A stretch of 64,000 nucleotides of DNA, from positions 1,178,001-1,242,000 of the forward strand of contig JAUFSD010000002.1 of the NCBI GenBank assembly GCA_033030425.1, in the 5' to 3' direction. Position 1 is the first letter of the stretch. Each line of letters starts with the position of its first letter. Source of the DNA: Verpa conica. Its lineage: Eukaryota; Ascomycota; Pezizomycetes; Pezizales; Morchellaceae. Under the pieces are notes generated by a model. The model saw nothing but the letters and a program-made list of their open reading frames with translations, ran no database searches and was not told the origin of the DNA. Below are positions 13,220 through 25,078 of this stretch, piece after piece. The position numbers and the translations under genes were made by a program.

Positions 13220-15251
13220 CTATATACAGAATGCCTCAGCATGTAACCAAATGCCTTGTGCCCCAGTTCCCTTATGAACAGCTCTCTCATCACTCAACCC
13301 AACAACTGCCATTCGTGTTGCATCAATCAACCCTGACGGCCCACAAACCACCACCGCTGTCTCACCGAGTGCCTTTTCCAGTTCCTTCATAATAAGTGCC
13401 CTAACCGCTGGCCTTCCAGAAGCAATATACACATCCTCAGGCAGAAGCAGTGTCGCGGCCACTGAAGTGGCTGTTGAGGATCTATTAAGATCTTTCTGCT
13501 GCTTTTCTTTCTTGGGCCCACAGCAGCAACATTCGGCTTTGGCGGGTTTCTCGGAGGTGGTATTGGCGGAGACAATGGCGTCTTCATCTTCGAGGATTTC
13601 TTGACAGCAGCAGACATCGCCCCCGCAGAGCTCGGTTTCAGAGATAGTAGAGTCTTGTTCTTTTTCAGAATCCTGTTGTGGTGGGGTTTGCTTCTCTTCG
13701 CCTTTGTAGTCCGGACCTTGGGTGTGAGCGTTATTATTTGTTAAAGATTCATCACAAGTAATATATATGCTCATCTCTAGCGTGAAGCCTTCCATCCCCA
13801 CTACGCTATTTATTGCTTCTGTGAGCTCCTTTGCAAACCATCCAACTTGTCCACGCCCCTTCACGACCCATATCAACCGTACCTTTCTCGTCACTGTCGG
13901 CAACCCCTCATGCTTCCGCCGTACCAAGTCCCTCAATAGCGGAGTAATGAAAGATGCCCCTGTACCACCAGCTAATAGAACCACAGTATCAAACTGCTCC
14001 ATCTCCCGCATGCAACCATACGGCCCATCAATTATGACTGTTTTTGTCGTGTCCGATACAGGGGGCAGCGCCCCGCTAGCATGGGAGAAGAGTCGCCTAG
14101 TTGCGCCTTCCTGAGCCCGAATAACGAAATCCAAAGAATTATCAGATGGTAAACTAGTGATCGTGAAAGGGTGTGATTGTAGTGGGATGATAGAGTGGCA
14201 GGATAAGAATGCATGTTGGCCAGGACTCCACTTGAACGGCGGGTTCAAGATAGATATCTTGGTTGTACGGTCCGAAAGCGGATGAAATGTTGCCTTGCAA
14301 GTAAGAACCTGGCGTGGCTTCCCATGGAAAATACCAAAGTTATTGTAGAATACAAAAGCCAGCCGAATAATACGATCAAGAAAAAATACTCCCACCGATA
14401 TCCATACATATTGATGCGCTATTACGGGTGTATGTAGCATGACCATCACAATAAACCCAATCACACTCACGATATGTTGTACGACAAAAAACTCATACCG
14501 GAACCCCCTGATCGGTGCAAAGCTTGATAGTGCGATCCACAGCAAAACACACCAAGCGCCTAGCCCTCGTCGCGAGATTAGATCAATCTGAAACTTTCTC
14601 CCAACATAATCATACTGGTTCCAGGTGCGCAGAAAGTTCCCAAGGTGAAATGTGGCGGTGAGAAACATGCACCGTGACACCCAGCGGTGGATCCAGTTCA
14701 GCCTCTCGTATGAAATCCCTGTGGCGTATCCGACTAGATTACGCTTTCCAGCGAGAAGAAATATCAAGGGAAGTTGGGTAACGGTTATCCAACCTGCCCG
14801 CACCCCCATGGGCTCCCAGTCGCGCCTGTTGGACACCTGAAAGCCATATGTGGCCAATGAGAACAACAGTGCAATATTTGCAGAAATTAATAAGATCTTG
14901 CCGAATGGTGGAAGTGTTGCTAGTCGTGGACACCGCTTGTTCAGTGAAGGAATAAGTGGCATAGTATAATATGTAACTTCACGGGTTATCGCAGTAGCCG
15001 TAGCATACCAACGCAGTATCGGGTTCTTGGGACGAGCAGGATTACTGAGGGCTTTAGAGGCTGCTGAGAGCCTTGAAGTCAGTCAGTGGGTGAACTTATG
15101 GAGCTGAATAAGGGAGAACGAACCTTTGACGGTACAATAGGGTATCGGCTAGATGGATGACTGAAGCAAATGCAATAGCCCCACCGGCAAACATCCAATA
15201 TACCTTAGCCAGGTACGGGTCAGTGGGGAGATCATGGCCAGCATGGGACAT
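13220..15251 (-). CDS. Ferric/cupric reductase transmembrane component (Fre family)
   Basis: Two exons (15251-15124 and 15071-13220, minus) give 659 residues; the small first exon supplies the first membrane segment. Four haem histidines are at about 171, 185, 242 and 256, both pairs 14 apart as in Fre/NOX proteins. HPFTITS (from 343) is the FAD-binding motif; GGTGASFITPLL (from 411) and CGPSGL (619-624) bind NADPH. Fre enzymes move electrons from cytosolic NADPH to Fe(III) or Cu(II) outside the cell. An insert between the NADPH motifs carries CCCQ (530-533) and CCCC (557-560), possibly a metal-binding loop. The gene is divergent from a copper transporter, which suggests cupric reduction, although specificity cannot be read from sequence. 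Confidence 0.95.
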
Positions 15252-17126
15252 GATTATTGAAGAGCAACCTCAAGTAGTAGGTGGAGAGGATATGTGGATG
15301 GAGATGGAGATAGAAGACGATTTGAAGCAACTAATTCACAGGCGAAAAGACAGGCGAATCAGATGTATACAGATTGTGAGATTTAGTATAGAAGGGTGGA
15401 ACCACCGTAAACCGATCAAAAGCCAAAAGTCATGAGCGATAGCTAGAGAAGTTCCTAGAGAAGCAATATGTCAGAACCATTCAAAGAAAAACAGCCTCAC
15501 AGTGAGAAGAATACTCGTAAGCCAGACATTCCGATAATCCTAATCGGAAAGACCCCCACAATCCCTCCAGCCCATTCGGGCATCTCACAGTATCTCACAG
15601 CCCATCCCCATCGTGCTGGTCAGTTGTATGTGGGGTGGGTGTATTTTGGCGTTCCCACTTCCCCGTTCTGTCGCCAACCCGCTCAGGCGCCAGGCCTCTT
15701 TGAGCCGAAACATGCTCACCCACAAACCAGGGTCCAACAACACCACCCGAGCCAAGATTGAGCTCAAACTCCCGCACCAGACAGGCGCACGGAGTATGTG
15801 AAGCCTCTGTTATCATACCCAACGCGTGCGGTAAGCGGGCCCAACTTCAGATCGTAACGAGAATGCTTAGGGCATCACTTTTAATTTAGTGGTTAGAACT
15901 TTGTAGAGTTCATTACTGGCATCACAGAAAATGATTCGGCCATATCCACCGAGATTCTACAATTGGGGATCAAAGCCGTGGCTAGATAACTGAAGCTGTG
16001 ATCTTCCTTAGTCAAGACTTCAGATCAACAGAACCTTCTCGGATCTTGGCCGTCATTTGAATACCCAAAGGGGCAAATTTAAAGGTGGCGTGTCCGTCTG
16101 TAATCGAATTACTTGAGCGAATGAAGTTTGTTACCTAAGTACGAGTTGATCGCCAGAAACTTCAAACTAGCTCCATCACTTTTGCTCGGAGATTGGGATA
16201 TGTTTATAGATACTTATCGCAGTACAGGTAGAGTCCCTGACTATCCCAATATGCAGTACCTGACCTGGATATGCAAGGCATTTATGAAAGACAAAGACTC
16301 TCGAGTAGAGCCGCACACGTGTCGTATGCTTGACTTGGCAGGAGAATCTCATACAAACCCCCTAAGCTCGAGTTTGAATACACTTGGGCTTGGCAGCACA
16401 TCCTGCGACTAGATGTGCCAGTTACAAAATGCTAAAATGGAAGAGATAAAATGCCAAGGTGCAAGATGGGGGGCGAGATTCCAAATCCATGAGACCCCGC
16501 CAAGCGGCAAGCCATGGAGTAGACTCGTGAGAGTCTAAACCATTCTGTTTCAAATTGTTGTAAAACTTGGATTTATAGGAAATGTGCTCTCCACATGCAG
16601 GGCTACGCTGACCGGATACAGAGGTCAACAACACCTAAATGTTCTCAAACTGGCGCACTGGCCAGGTTCCAAGGATGCTCGCAAGCCAAGTGCTATCAAT
16701 CACTGGCTTACCTTCCCCCCATCATTACTACCAACACCCGAAACAAAAGCTCCACCCCCTCCCCGCTCGCGCGCGCACATATTGGTCTCCTTACCCACAT
16801 TCTCGGATTCCTTCACTTTTGTTCCTTACATCAACTGGACATTATTGACGCAGTGCTCGTGTCAAATTCTCCTTCTTTTATGTAACACAGTTTTGGGACT
16901 ACCAACATACAACTCCAGTCTTCTCCTGTCTTGATCAATAGAGTTTGCATATTTATATAGAGAAGAGCCTCCTTCATTCTTTAGAAATTAAGCTTAACTC
17001 AATTCCCCGAGGTGTGTCCTTCGATTCATTCCTTTACCCACTTTACTTAATTCCACTCCCCCCCCCCGTCTTGCTGTGCAAGACCTATCATTCACTGCTC
17101 CCAAATCTAATACCCCATCCCCCAAA
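15252..17126. promoter_or_regulatory. Divergent promoter region of reductase and copper transporter
   Basis: This 1.9-kb region separates the start codons of the reductase (-) and the CTR transporter (+). TTTGCTCG at 16181-16188 fits the yeast Mac1 copper-response consensus TTTGCKCR. TGTGCTCT at 16583-16590 is one base from the motif I recall for Aspergillus Mac1. A single match in this length is expected by chance about once in four such regions, so the sites are suggestive only. The open frames here are short and unlike known proteins. Confidence 0.4.
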
Positions 17127-17786
17127 ATGCCCAGTCTCTACCAGCGACACGATTCAGCCATGTCTGACTTCACCCTCCACCACGATACTACCTCCTCCTC
17201 CTCCTCAATGGATGGCATGGACATGTCCTCTTCCTCCGGTACCAGCAGTATGAGCAGTATGACCTTCCATGCCACCATTTCAGACCCACTATACGCAACT
17301 CGCTGGACCCCAACTACACAAGGCCAATACGCCGGAACCATCATCTTCCTAATCGCACTAGCCTTCTTCTACCGCTTCCTCGTCGCGTACCGCAGCGTAC
17401 TAGAGCACCGGTGGAAAAAGACAGAGTCATCCCGAAAGATTCTCGTCGCTGGAGCTTCTTCGCAAGATAGCGGGATTGAAAACCCGAAGGAGGAAGAGGT
17501 AGCAAAGAGGGGGGGTCAGAAGAACGGTATATGGGGTGCTAAGCCGTGGAGGTGGAGTGTGGACTTGCCGAGGTCGGCGTTGACGGTGGTTGCATCGGGG
17601 GTGGGGTATTTGCTGTGAGTACCTGGTTGGTTTATATATGGTGGGGTAATCCCGGAAGCTAACTTGACTTGGTGTAGAATGTTGGCAGTTATGACTTTTA
17701 ATGTTGGGTACTTTATGGCGGTGCTTGGCGGAATATTTGCAGGTGAGCTTGTTTGGGGAAGGTGGACAGGCAGCGGAGAACATTAA
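17127..17786 (+). CDS. CTR-family copper transporter
   Basis: Exons 17127-17614 and 17678-17786 encode 198 residues. The extracellular N-terminus has a Met cluster MDGMDM (28-33) plus SMSSM, typical copper-capture motifs. The first membrane segment is at about 69-88, followed by a cytosolic loop. The pore motif MxxxM is M164-M168 (MLAVM) and the packing motif GxxxG is G181-G185 (GIFAG), ending with GELVWGR and a terminal His. The intron splits a Leu codon just before MxxxM, and the conserved residues continue exactly across it. Ctr trimers import Cu(I) after reductase action at the plasma or vacuolar membrane. The usual Cys pair at the C-terminus is absent. Confidence 0.95.
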
Positions 17787-18291
17787 TGGGGTGATGCATA
17801 ATGTGTTGGAAGGTTCCTATGGGTGGGTTTTTATTTCTTGGGAGGGGTTCTTGGTGTTTTCTTGTCTTTTATTTCATAGTGGGATTGAAAAAAGAAGTGT
17901 TTTACATAAGAGCCTACGATTGTAACTAATACCATGCTACATATATTGATCCCCACGTCAGTTCACGATCTCCAAATTTGAGGAACTTAAAATAAACTAT
18001 AGTTTGAGGTTGCTACAGCAGTTTCTCATATGATAATACAGTGTAGGATCTATCACGAGATGGCTATGTCAACCTTGGCACATGGTAGTTTTTTTAATAT
18101 AATGATACGCGGAGTAGTATTTCCGAGGTAAAGCCTTCATTCTCCTTATTATACACCCCTTCCATGTAACCAAACCCAAAGAAGAAAAAGCTCTCCGCAG
18201 AATATCATAACATCTAACTAGTTATACAATGATTGCTACCCTATTCACCAATCCCAAATAAAAAATTTAAAAAAGCACCAGTATTCACAGA
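17787..18291. other. Convergent 3' region between CTR and the BIM1-like gene
   Basis: AT-rich sequence that presumably carries both 3' UTRs; no ORF is supported. Confidence 0.5.
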
Positions 18292-19007
18292 CTATAAAAT
18301 AAACCCGAAAGCAGCGAGGGCACCGGCAAGTACAACCCCACCAGTCAACTTCGACGCAGCATTAGAAGAAGTCTGAGCAGCGGCGGTATCAGTAGTTGTG
18401 GCAGTGGATGAAGAGTTGGCAGTAGTTGTGGCAGTAGAGGTTGCGGCAACAGTGGTAGCAGCTTCTGCGCTGACGCCGGTACCATTTGCGCAGTCTTGAG
18501 TCAAGAGAGGAGGGTCTGTGACAAAAGTGATATCGGCACACTTTATGAATGAAATGTTAGTCATCAAACATAAACATATAGAGGGAAGGGGAACCAAACG
18601 TTATACAATCCACCACCAGTATGACCCGCCTGGATAACCTGGATCGTTGCATTCACGCCATTCTCAATCCCTTCAGTTCCATCCGGGATCGAAAGTTTGC
18701 TCCAACAGAAGGTTCCCAATCCAGTTTGCAAGAATTGGGATGCAAGGGTGATGTTGAAGTCCTTTGCCGTGGGGTTGTTGCCGATGGCCAAATACACAGC
18801 GGTGTCGGCTTCATCATGGCCAGCTTCGAACTTTAGTACTCCACCAGTCAACCCCCACTCTGTTCGTACGGCCGATGGAGTATTAAGGCCACCGCATGGG
18901 CTGGTTGCCTGAGTTTCATCGTTGTCGCCACGAGAAGTAGGGTACGTGAGCTGAAAATGAGCATTTGCAGCTGCTGCGAGCGACAGGATAGCGAGAAAGT
19001 ACTTCAT
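18292..19007 (-). CDS. BIM1-like copper acquisition factor (X325/LPMO-like), GPI-anchored
   Basis: Exons 19007-18600 and 18540-18292 (minus) give 218 residues. A signal peptide (1-16, ending ANA) would be cleaved to leave His17 at the N-terminus (HFQLTYPTSRG). This matches the copper-binding His-brace start of BIM1/X325 proteins. Conserved pieces include SPCGG, FEAGHDEADTAVYLAIG and FCWSKLSIPDG. A Ser/Thr/Ala-rich linker and a hydrophobic tail (TGGVVLAGALAAFGFIL) indicate a GPI anchor. In Cryptococcus neoformans Bim1 acts with Ctr1 in copper import under limitation. Here it sits 0.5 kb from a CTR gene. An exact yeast-type copper-response element, TTTGCTCA, lies 628 bp upstream (19635-19642). 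Confidence 0.92.
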
Positions 19008-20128
19008 TTTGAGGATGGGATACTTAGATTGTTGTAGCTTGGAATTATGATTTTTTTTTAAAAAAAAGGAGTCGAAACAAGACAATCCAGAAGGCAATGG
19101 AAATAGAAGAGAAGAAAAGAAAATGGAGGAGACAGCTAAGATTATATAAACTCCTAGAAAATCGTATGTGTACCAATGAGCGGGTTTTTGGTGGGGGATA
19201 GTCCAACGTTAACCATAAATCCAGCCTATACCAGACCTCGCTCTCCCCCTACCCAAAACTGTTCTAGCCAAACGGAGCTCTTGAGCCTAAAAGAGAAGCT
19301 GCTATGTTGTGTGCTGACTCCAATAGGTTATCACTTTCACCTTTGTTTTTCTTCGCCTCGCTTTCCATGGTGTCTCTTGCATCAGCCGAAGGACCGAATT
19401 CCGGGGAACAGCAGGAATCTAATCTCTTGGTTTTTTTCCCCCTCCCTTCCGTGATGATGGTCTCAGAGCCCATCTTCTTAAAACTTCTGCCCTTCTTCCA
19501 GGTCCCAAGAAATCGTCTTTTGGAATGGAAGAGTGCATTTCCCTACTCTAGGCGTTCTGTGTCACACCAAGAAACTGGCTCACGGCTCTTTAAATTTGGT
19601 GGGGCTGCTGCAGAGCGGAGGGGAGCGAAGGAAATTTGCTCAAACCAACTCATGCGCCAAGATTAAGGTTCGGCGACTCCCGCAGTGGAGGGCAACGCTA
19701 TAGCACAGTATAAGTCATGTATTATAATAATATTCTTATCTGATCAGAGATACCGCCCCGTATGGGTTCTTACTCGGCCAAGCGTGGTCGGCGATGTTCT
19801 TCCTTACATGTAGCTTTAGTATAAATCACAACGGTTTATTACTGCATGCGTCTACCAGTTTTCATCCTAAACAGTTATGCAATTCTCGGTTCACGACCAG
19901 ATCTCTACTGCACCAAGGCCTTGCCGTAATAGAGCCTTTACATACTAAACTATATACATGTACCCACCCGTGCTATTTGACTCTACATTAGATAGTACCA
20001 AATACCCCCTCCACAATAGCCTAAGCAACTAGTCTATAAGTTAAAATACTCTCCGAGTCCTATACATTTTAATTACCAGCCAGCAGGAAATCCCACTATA
20101 CAATAAGATTGTTTACAATAGGCAGGCC
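19008..20128. other. Upstream region of the BIM1-like gene
   Basis: TTTGCTCA at 19635-19642 equals the yeast CTR1 copper element. TACATGTA palindromes occur at 19805 and 19955. Open frames here overlap one another on both strands and have no recognisable content. Confidence 0.4.
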
Positions 20129-20671
20129 TCAAGAAGAATGAAAATATTTATAACTAGCCAACTTCCTCTGTCTCAGCCGCCCAGTCCAAACCAGGGCCCC
20201 ATTACCACCATTCAATTCCCCCACCAGCTTCTTCTTCCTCCCCACAGCTCCCCCCTTCCATCCATTCTTAACCATCCTAATTCTATACTCCTCCCTATCT
20301 GACCCCTTGAGTAGATTACGGACCTGCCTAGCCAACTCCCTACCAAGCTTCCGTCTCTGATCACGAGTACAATTATCATATGCAATCGCATACGCTCTAC
20401 GAAGTGCGGGCGACCGAGAAATTCTATGAGCGGATAGTCGCTTAACATTAGTAGAGGAAAGTTTGATGTGGAACATCTGAACTGCCATCACATCAGCTAG
20501 AATGGTGGTCCATTGAACCTCCTGGGGGGACTGGTGAAGCGACTCCTCCTGCTTTTTCTCCGCCTTCTTACAGTAAATACAGGCCAGAACCGATTTTGTG
20601 GATCTACATGGTAACGGTACCGATATACAAGGGAGGTCCCTATGGAGGATAAGAGTCGAGAGAGGCGACAT
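20129..20671 (-). CDS. Hypothetical basic protein, doubtful
   Basis: An uninterrupted 180-codon frame, rich in Arg and Lys (for example RDQRRKLGRELARQVRNLL), with no domain I recognise. It stands in an otherwise gene-free AT-rich region. Length above the local background of random ORFs is its main support; it could be a relic or chance ORF. Confidence 0.35.
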   Translation of the reverse strand: MSPLSTLILHRDLPCISVPLPCRSTKSVLACIYCKKAEKKQEESLHQSPQEVQWTTILADVMAVQMFHIKLSSTNVKRLSAHRISRSPALRRAYAIAYDNCTRDQRRKLGRELARQVRNLLKGSDREEYRIRMVKNGWKGGAVGRKKKLVGELNGGNGALVWTGRLRQRKLASYKYFHSS

Positions 20672-23600
20672 GGTTGTGAAAATCGGTGCTAGGAATGCTA
20701 TTGCCTGTGGTTTTGGACAGGGTGTTAAAATCTTCTACTCGATCGTGCTTGGTACTCTCGATGTGTTTTTAATGGGCGAAAACGGGGTGTGGCCTAAATA
20801 TATAGGGCCAATTACCCACGCTAGTGTCACTTGAAGATATTATTCTATGGTTAAGAGCTAGATATATTGGTTTAAACACCTACGGTCGGCCTCTAGGTTA
20901 AGAGTATTCCGATATGAAAGTCTTTAATGAATGAACTAATCTAATTGATCGAGTGAACACTAAGAAATAGATATCAAGGTCTTAAGTAGGACTCTAATCG
21001 GTAGAATTAAAATTCTCTGAGTATTACGCTTATTCTAACCTATCAAGGCCAAAAATATGTACAAGCAAAATCCGACAGAAAACTCCAGTAAGCTTATAAT
21101 TAGAAGATGGCAATTAAGCTAAACATATTTTATTATCAATACTACAATCTACATGTCATCTAGCACGTTATTTTCTCATAAAGGATCCACTAGAGACACC
21201 AAGTATACCCTTCTAGGGTAAGTACTATATTCAATATTCTTATTGACTTGAATAAAGGTATCACTCAATAAGAATACCTTTAATGTATAACCATTTCCTT
21301 AATATTCCCTTACAGAAAAATAGTATGATATTTGGCAATAGTTTGAGGCCAGATATATACGGACGCTTTGGATTTATATTTCCCTAGCTCAATCCCTTAA
21401 TGCTTTCTTGGCACTCTTTATAAGAGTGAATTCTCTGCAAGGGTCTGGTGTGGCAGGACTATTAGTCCTGTCACCAGATCTAACTACTCAGGTGGGGGGC
21501 CCGAGATAACAAAACTATAATCGCGGGGTGAGTATATGATACTGTCGCTTTCAAGATCGAGCTCATAAATTTTTGGTACTGGTTATTGGTTGGCTAGAGA
21601 AATTAAAGAATCACTACATACATGTAATGACGTGCATGACACAAGTCAATGAGTACATGTACTTTTCACCATTCAATAATCATGACGTGTATATCCTAAA
21701 ACAGGATAGTCCGAAATTTCTTTTTCTGGCTCGTAAAATACAAATAATGTTAGGTCTAGACATCCTAAAAAAATACTTATGAATTATTGATGACTCTAAA
21801 TAAACTCATAACTACATGTACAATAATATACCAGGCAGTTGACGAGTTTTTTTTTCCCCCTTAGAGCAGCCAGATGCAGATATATCATTCATCTCCTGCC
21901 GCTAAATCCTGGCCCGAATCAAGTATATTTCTCTCGAACACTAGGACTTCATGAGAGGCTTTATCATCTACATGCCTCCATAGAAATTCGTAGTGGCCAG
22001 CTTGGCATAAACCTTGGATTCCTTGCCATGATCGTAGACACAATATGAATATCATTCTAAACCATCTCCGAGACAGCCTAGATAACTAGCGCAAAGTCCA
22101 CCGCATACCATATAATTTCAGTTAATTCGACCCACTATGACTGGGGGTAACGCGCGTAATTCATGGTAAAAATAAATAAAACTACAACAGGTTTCACCTG
22201 TATTGGTAAAAGTATCTACGTACCTTTCTTGTTCTAGTGTCTTTAATTTCCATGGCTCCAACTGTTCCAGTGCGTGCTAAACCCTTCTGTAGCGGGTCGA
22301 ATTAACTCAGACTATACGATACTCATGGTGTACAGCGCTCTAATCCACCCCGAGGGCCCCCTATCTTAGTTCTATTTCTCTTCTCATTATACGGTAGAGG
22401 GCCTAAAACTACCTAAGCCGAGATAGCTATATCATAGAGCCCCTAGCATGCCGAGCAAAACCATATTTATGAAGGGTCTATCCCAGCGTGGTGAATTTAA
22501 GGATGTTTCAGTGGTTTTCATAATTAAGCGTATACATGTTCCACTGTCAAGACTAACGGTATGCGCCCTAATCAGCAATCTACACAAGCTACTTACTAAA
22601 AGAAAAGGGGCGGGGAGCCACCCTAGTTCCCATTACTTACGGTACACTAGGTCAGCAAGAGCCTGGATTCTAAGGGTACTCTCTTTATAAGCTACAGAAT
22701 CGAGATACTCCTTGACATGCGCTTAGAATTTCCTACAAGAGCGCTCCCGTAACAAGAATATAGCACGACGCCCGTATATCTGGTACTTAATGTAGTTTGT
22801 TGTTATAAGCTCTGCTGAAAATCAGAACCAACTCCATAGGCGAATAGTCAACAGCTATAAACAGGATAATAAGCCTAGGTTATACTACAGAGCAGGTATA
22901 ATGTGATATCTATACCTATAGAACCCGAGCTATGATCCTTGGACGAAAAAGACCCGCAATGCGCCGCAAATGACCCCAGAAACCCATAAAACAAAAATAA
23001 ACAATGATAAAATACCGAAGAAATATTATTTGGAAGCAATAAGGGACCTAGACCTCTAAAGACCCACTTCAAGGAAGCAACAGAAAAATAAGCCCCTCCC
23101 TCCACACCCACGGCTACAGGGGGGGGTGGCACATAACGGCCTTAGATGTCGTCAAACGTCGGGTATCGGTCTCGTTTCATGTCTACTCTACATGTACATA
23201 GACTATTTTCTCCGCACCCGCCATTGTGGCACACTGCATGCGCAGCAGCAAGCCTGCAGTCATGATCGGAGAAAAACGATTTACTCGCAGCGTAGAATAG
23301 AGGCGCGAAACGAAGGTTTGGAACGGCCAATGAGAGCCCACAGGCAAAAACGGCGTAGACAAAGGGGGAAGGAAAAAAAGGAAAGAAACAGACGATAAGA
23401 TAGGTATCTAGAGCACAAGGCTTGCAGATTCAAAGCAGGTAGGCAACAACAACAACAACAACATGGGATTGTTCAAGCGGAAAAGAATACTGGATAGGAA
23501 ACCGGTGATGATGTCTGTCGAGGGAAGCAGCCTCGGTAACGCGTTGGTTATTTGGATGGTCAAAGCTTGCTCCTCCGCATAACTTTGGGATAAGTTACTC

Positions 23601-23928
23601 GCAACTGAGGAAGGTCCCTTCGCCAACTCTTCCCTTCACACAAGTTACAACTACTACTACTACCCCGGACATATTATACCCAGATCCTGAACTGACGTCA
23701 AAAAAACAAACACCACCATCACACACGCACACACACACTTCACCAGGCGTTACTAAAAGAAATATTCCCCAATTTCATCCCTTCATCCCCACCCCCGGCT
23801 GCCACACCACAAGGACGCACACGCACGCACGCACAAAGAGGAGGAGCAGTAGGAGGAGGAGTTGAACGAAGCTCCCTCCTATCTTGACGGGCGAGCATCT
23901 CAACAAATCGCCCCTCCATGTAACCTCC
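20672..23928. other. AT-rich gene desert
   Basis: About 3.2 kb with dense stop codons and no coherent coding signal. It holds four TACATGTA palindromes (21619, 21654, 21813, 23189) and an imperfect hairpin at 21442-21480. CA/GCAC simple repeats near 23720-23840 lie just before CNL1 and are probably promoter sequence. Confidence 0.5.
21442..21480. repeat. Imperfect inverted repeat (hairpin)
   Basis: The left arm GGTCTGGTG..CAGGACT and the right arm AGTCCTG..CACCAGATC pair around an ATT loop. There is one G/A difference and a two-base slip. It may be two abutting transposon ends or a decayed terminator-like hairpin. Confidence 0.5.
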
Positions 23929-24480
23929 ATGAACCCCCCACCGCTAACCGATCCGTCCCTACACCTTTCGCGCGAGGACCTCTCGTACATCGCCGCTCAG
24001 CAGCGACGTCTCCGTCCAACTCCCCCGTCCTCCTCCGCGAGCAGCGGCGGCAGTGGCATCTCCCTGGACCCAGCCGCACTTGCGGCGTTAAGTACACATT
24101 TCGATAATCTACTTGCAAGCATTGCACAGAGAGTTGAGACTGTAGGCTTTTCCATTCCCGCCATATTCTCTCCAGCCTCGTGGCTATCGTGTATGAGAGC
24201 GAATTAGTTGAGAAAAAAAATACAGAGCTGAGAACGAATACTGATAATTTACTTACCCGGATCACAGTTATCAGCACAGACCCTACGCTCTACACAAGCA
24301 TCACACAGGCGGGCATCGACGGTGGTGGACCGCGCAACTATTGAGATTGAAACATTGAGAGACATACTACGCCAGTGCGATGAATTACAGAACGAGTTTC
24401 TAAAGATAAAAAGAATTGGGGAGATAGTAAAAGGGTTCCGTGCTAGAGTGGATTCATTGGAAAAAAGAATTGGAAAATAA
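23929..24480 (+). CDS. CNL1: BLOC-1 subunit CNL1-like protein
   Basis: Exons 23929-24141 and 24268-24480 give 141 residues. After a Pro/Ser-rich N-terminus comes LAALSTHFDNLLASIAQRVE, then a coiled coil ending in KRIGEIVKGFRARVDSLEKR, the signature C-terminus of fungal CNL1 proteins. The intron ends at TCACAG and joins VET to LSAQTLRSTQ in phase 0. CNL1 belongs to the BLOC-1 complex on endosomes, with a role in Rab regulation in yeast. The product is close to the usual size. The true start could lie slightly upstream, but no other in-frame ATG was chosen. Confidence 0.78.
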
Positions 24481-25078
24481 GGTGTGGTGCGGCCCGGCGA
24501 TGGTAGTAGAGTTGAATATGTCATCATCAATTATCTCTTTTTTATACCCTTTCTCCCTTTTCTATGTTTTTTTCTGGTATTACTATCTTACTCCCCTTAT
24601 AATTTCATTTTTACTATTTTTTTCTCAATTTACCTAGGATGCACTGGTAGAGGAGGGAATGGTAGCTCCGTTTGTCGGTTTTCTATATTGGAGTCTGGGT
24701 TATTTGTATGGATGGATTAGCATTTTTATTGATTGAGCAGGCATGGGGCGATTTGTGAAATATACTTCTTTTTATTTATTTCGACAGAAGTTTGAACTAC
24801 TTGACCTCAGCAATTTTATCCTCAATCCCTCCACAATTACTAGCGTTCCCAACTACTTACATTTTTACCTGGCAACCCTAACTCACAGTGAGCTTATTAT
24901 ACCACACCAGATAATCACTCTATATCAACGATACAAGAACAGCCAATAGAGGCTCCGAACCCAGAACCAGATACAAACCCATTATGATAGCCATCAGAAA
25001 TCCTTCAGACGCTCAGACCATCTAGACCCCCCCCCTCTCTTTCTCTGCCTTGACTTTAGGGCTTACCAGATTATCAGA
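24481..25078. other. Convergent 3' region between CNL1 and REC8
   Basis: T-rich, then AT-rich sequence with no supported gene; probably the two 3' UTRs. Confidence 0.5.

Noticed and set aside
12972..13277. Plus-strand open frame near the reductase 3' end
   Set aside because: Non-ATG start, overlaps the reductase antisense, no recognisable motifs.
20129..20671. Idea that the basic ORF is a fourth member of the copper cluster
   Set aside because: No metal motifs, signal peptide or membrane segment, and it is over 1 kb away in a desert.
23700..23850. CA/GCAC repeats as a possible CRISPR-like or regulatory array
   Set aside because: Simple-sequence repeat without spacers; common in fungal promoters.
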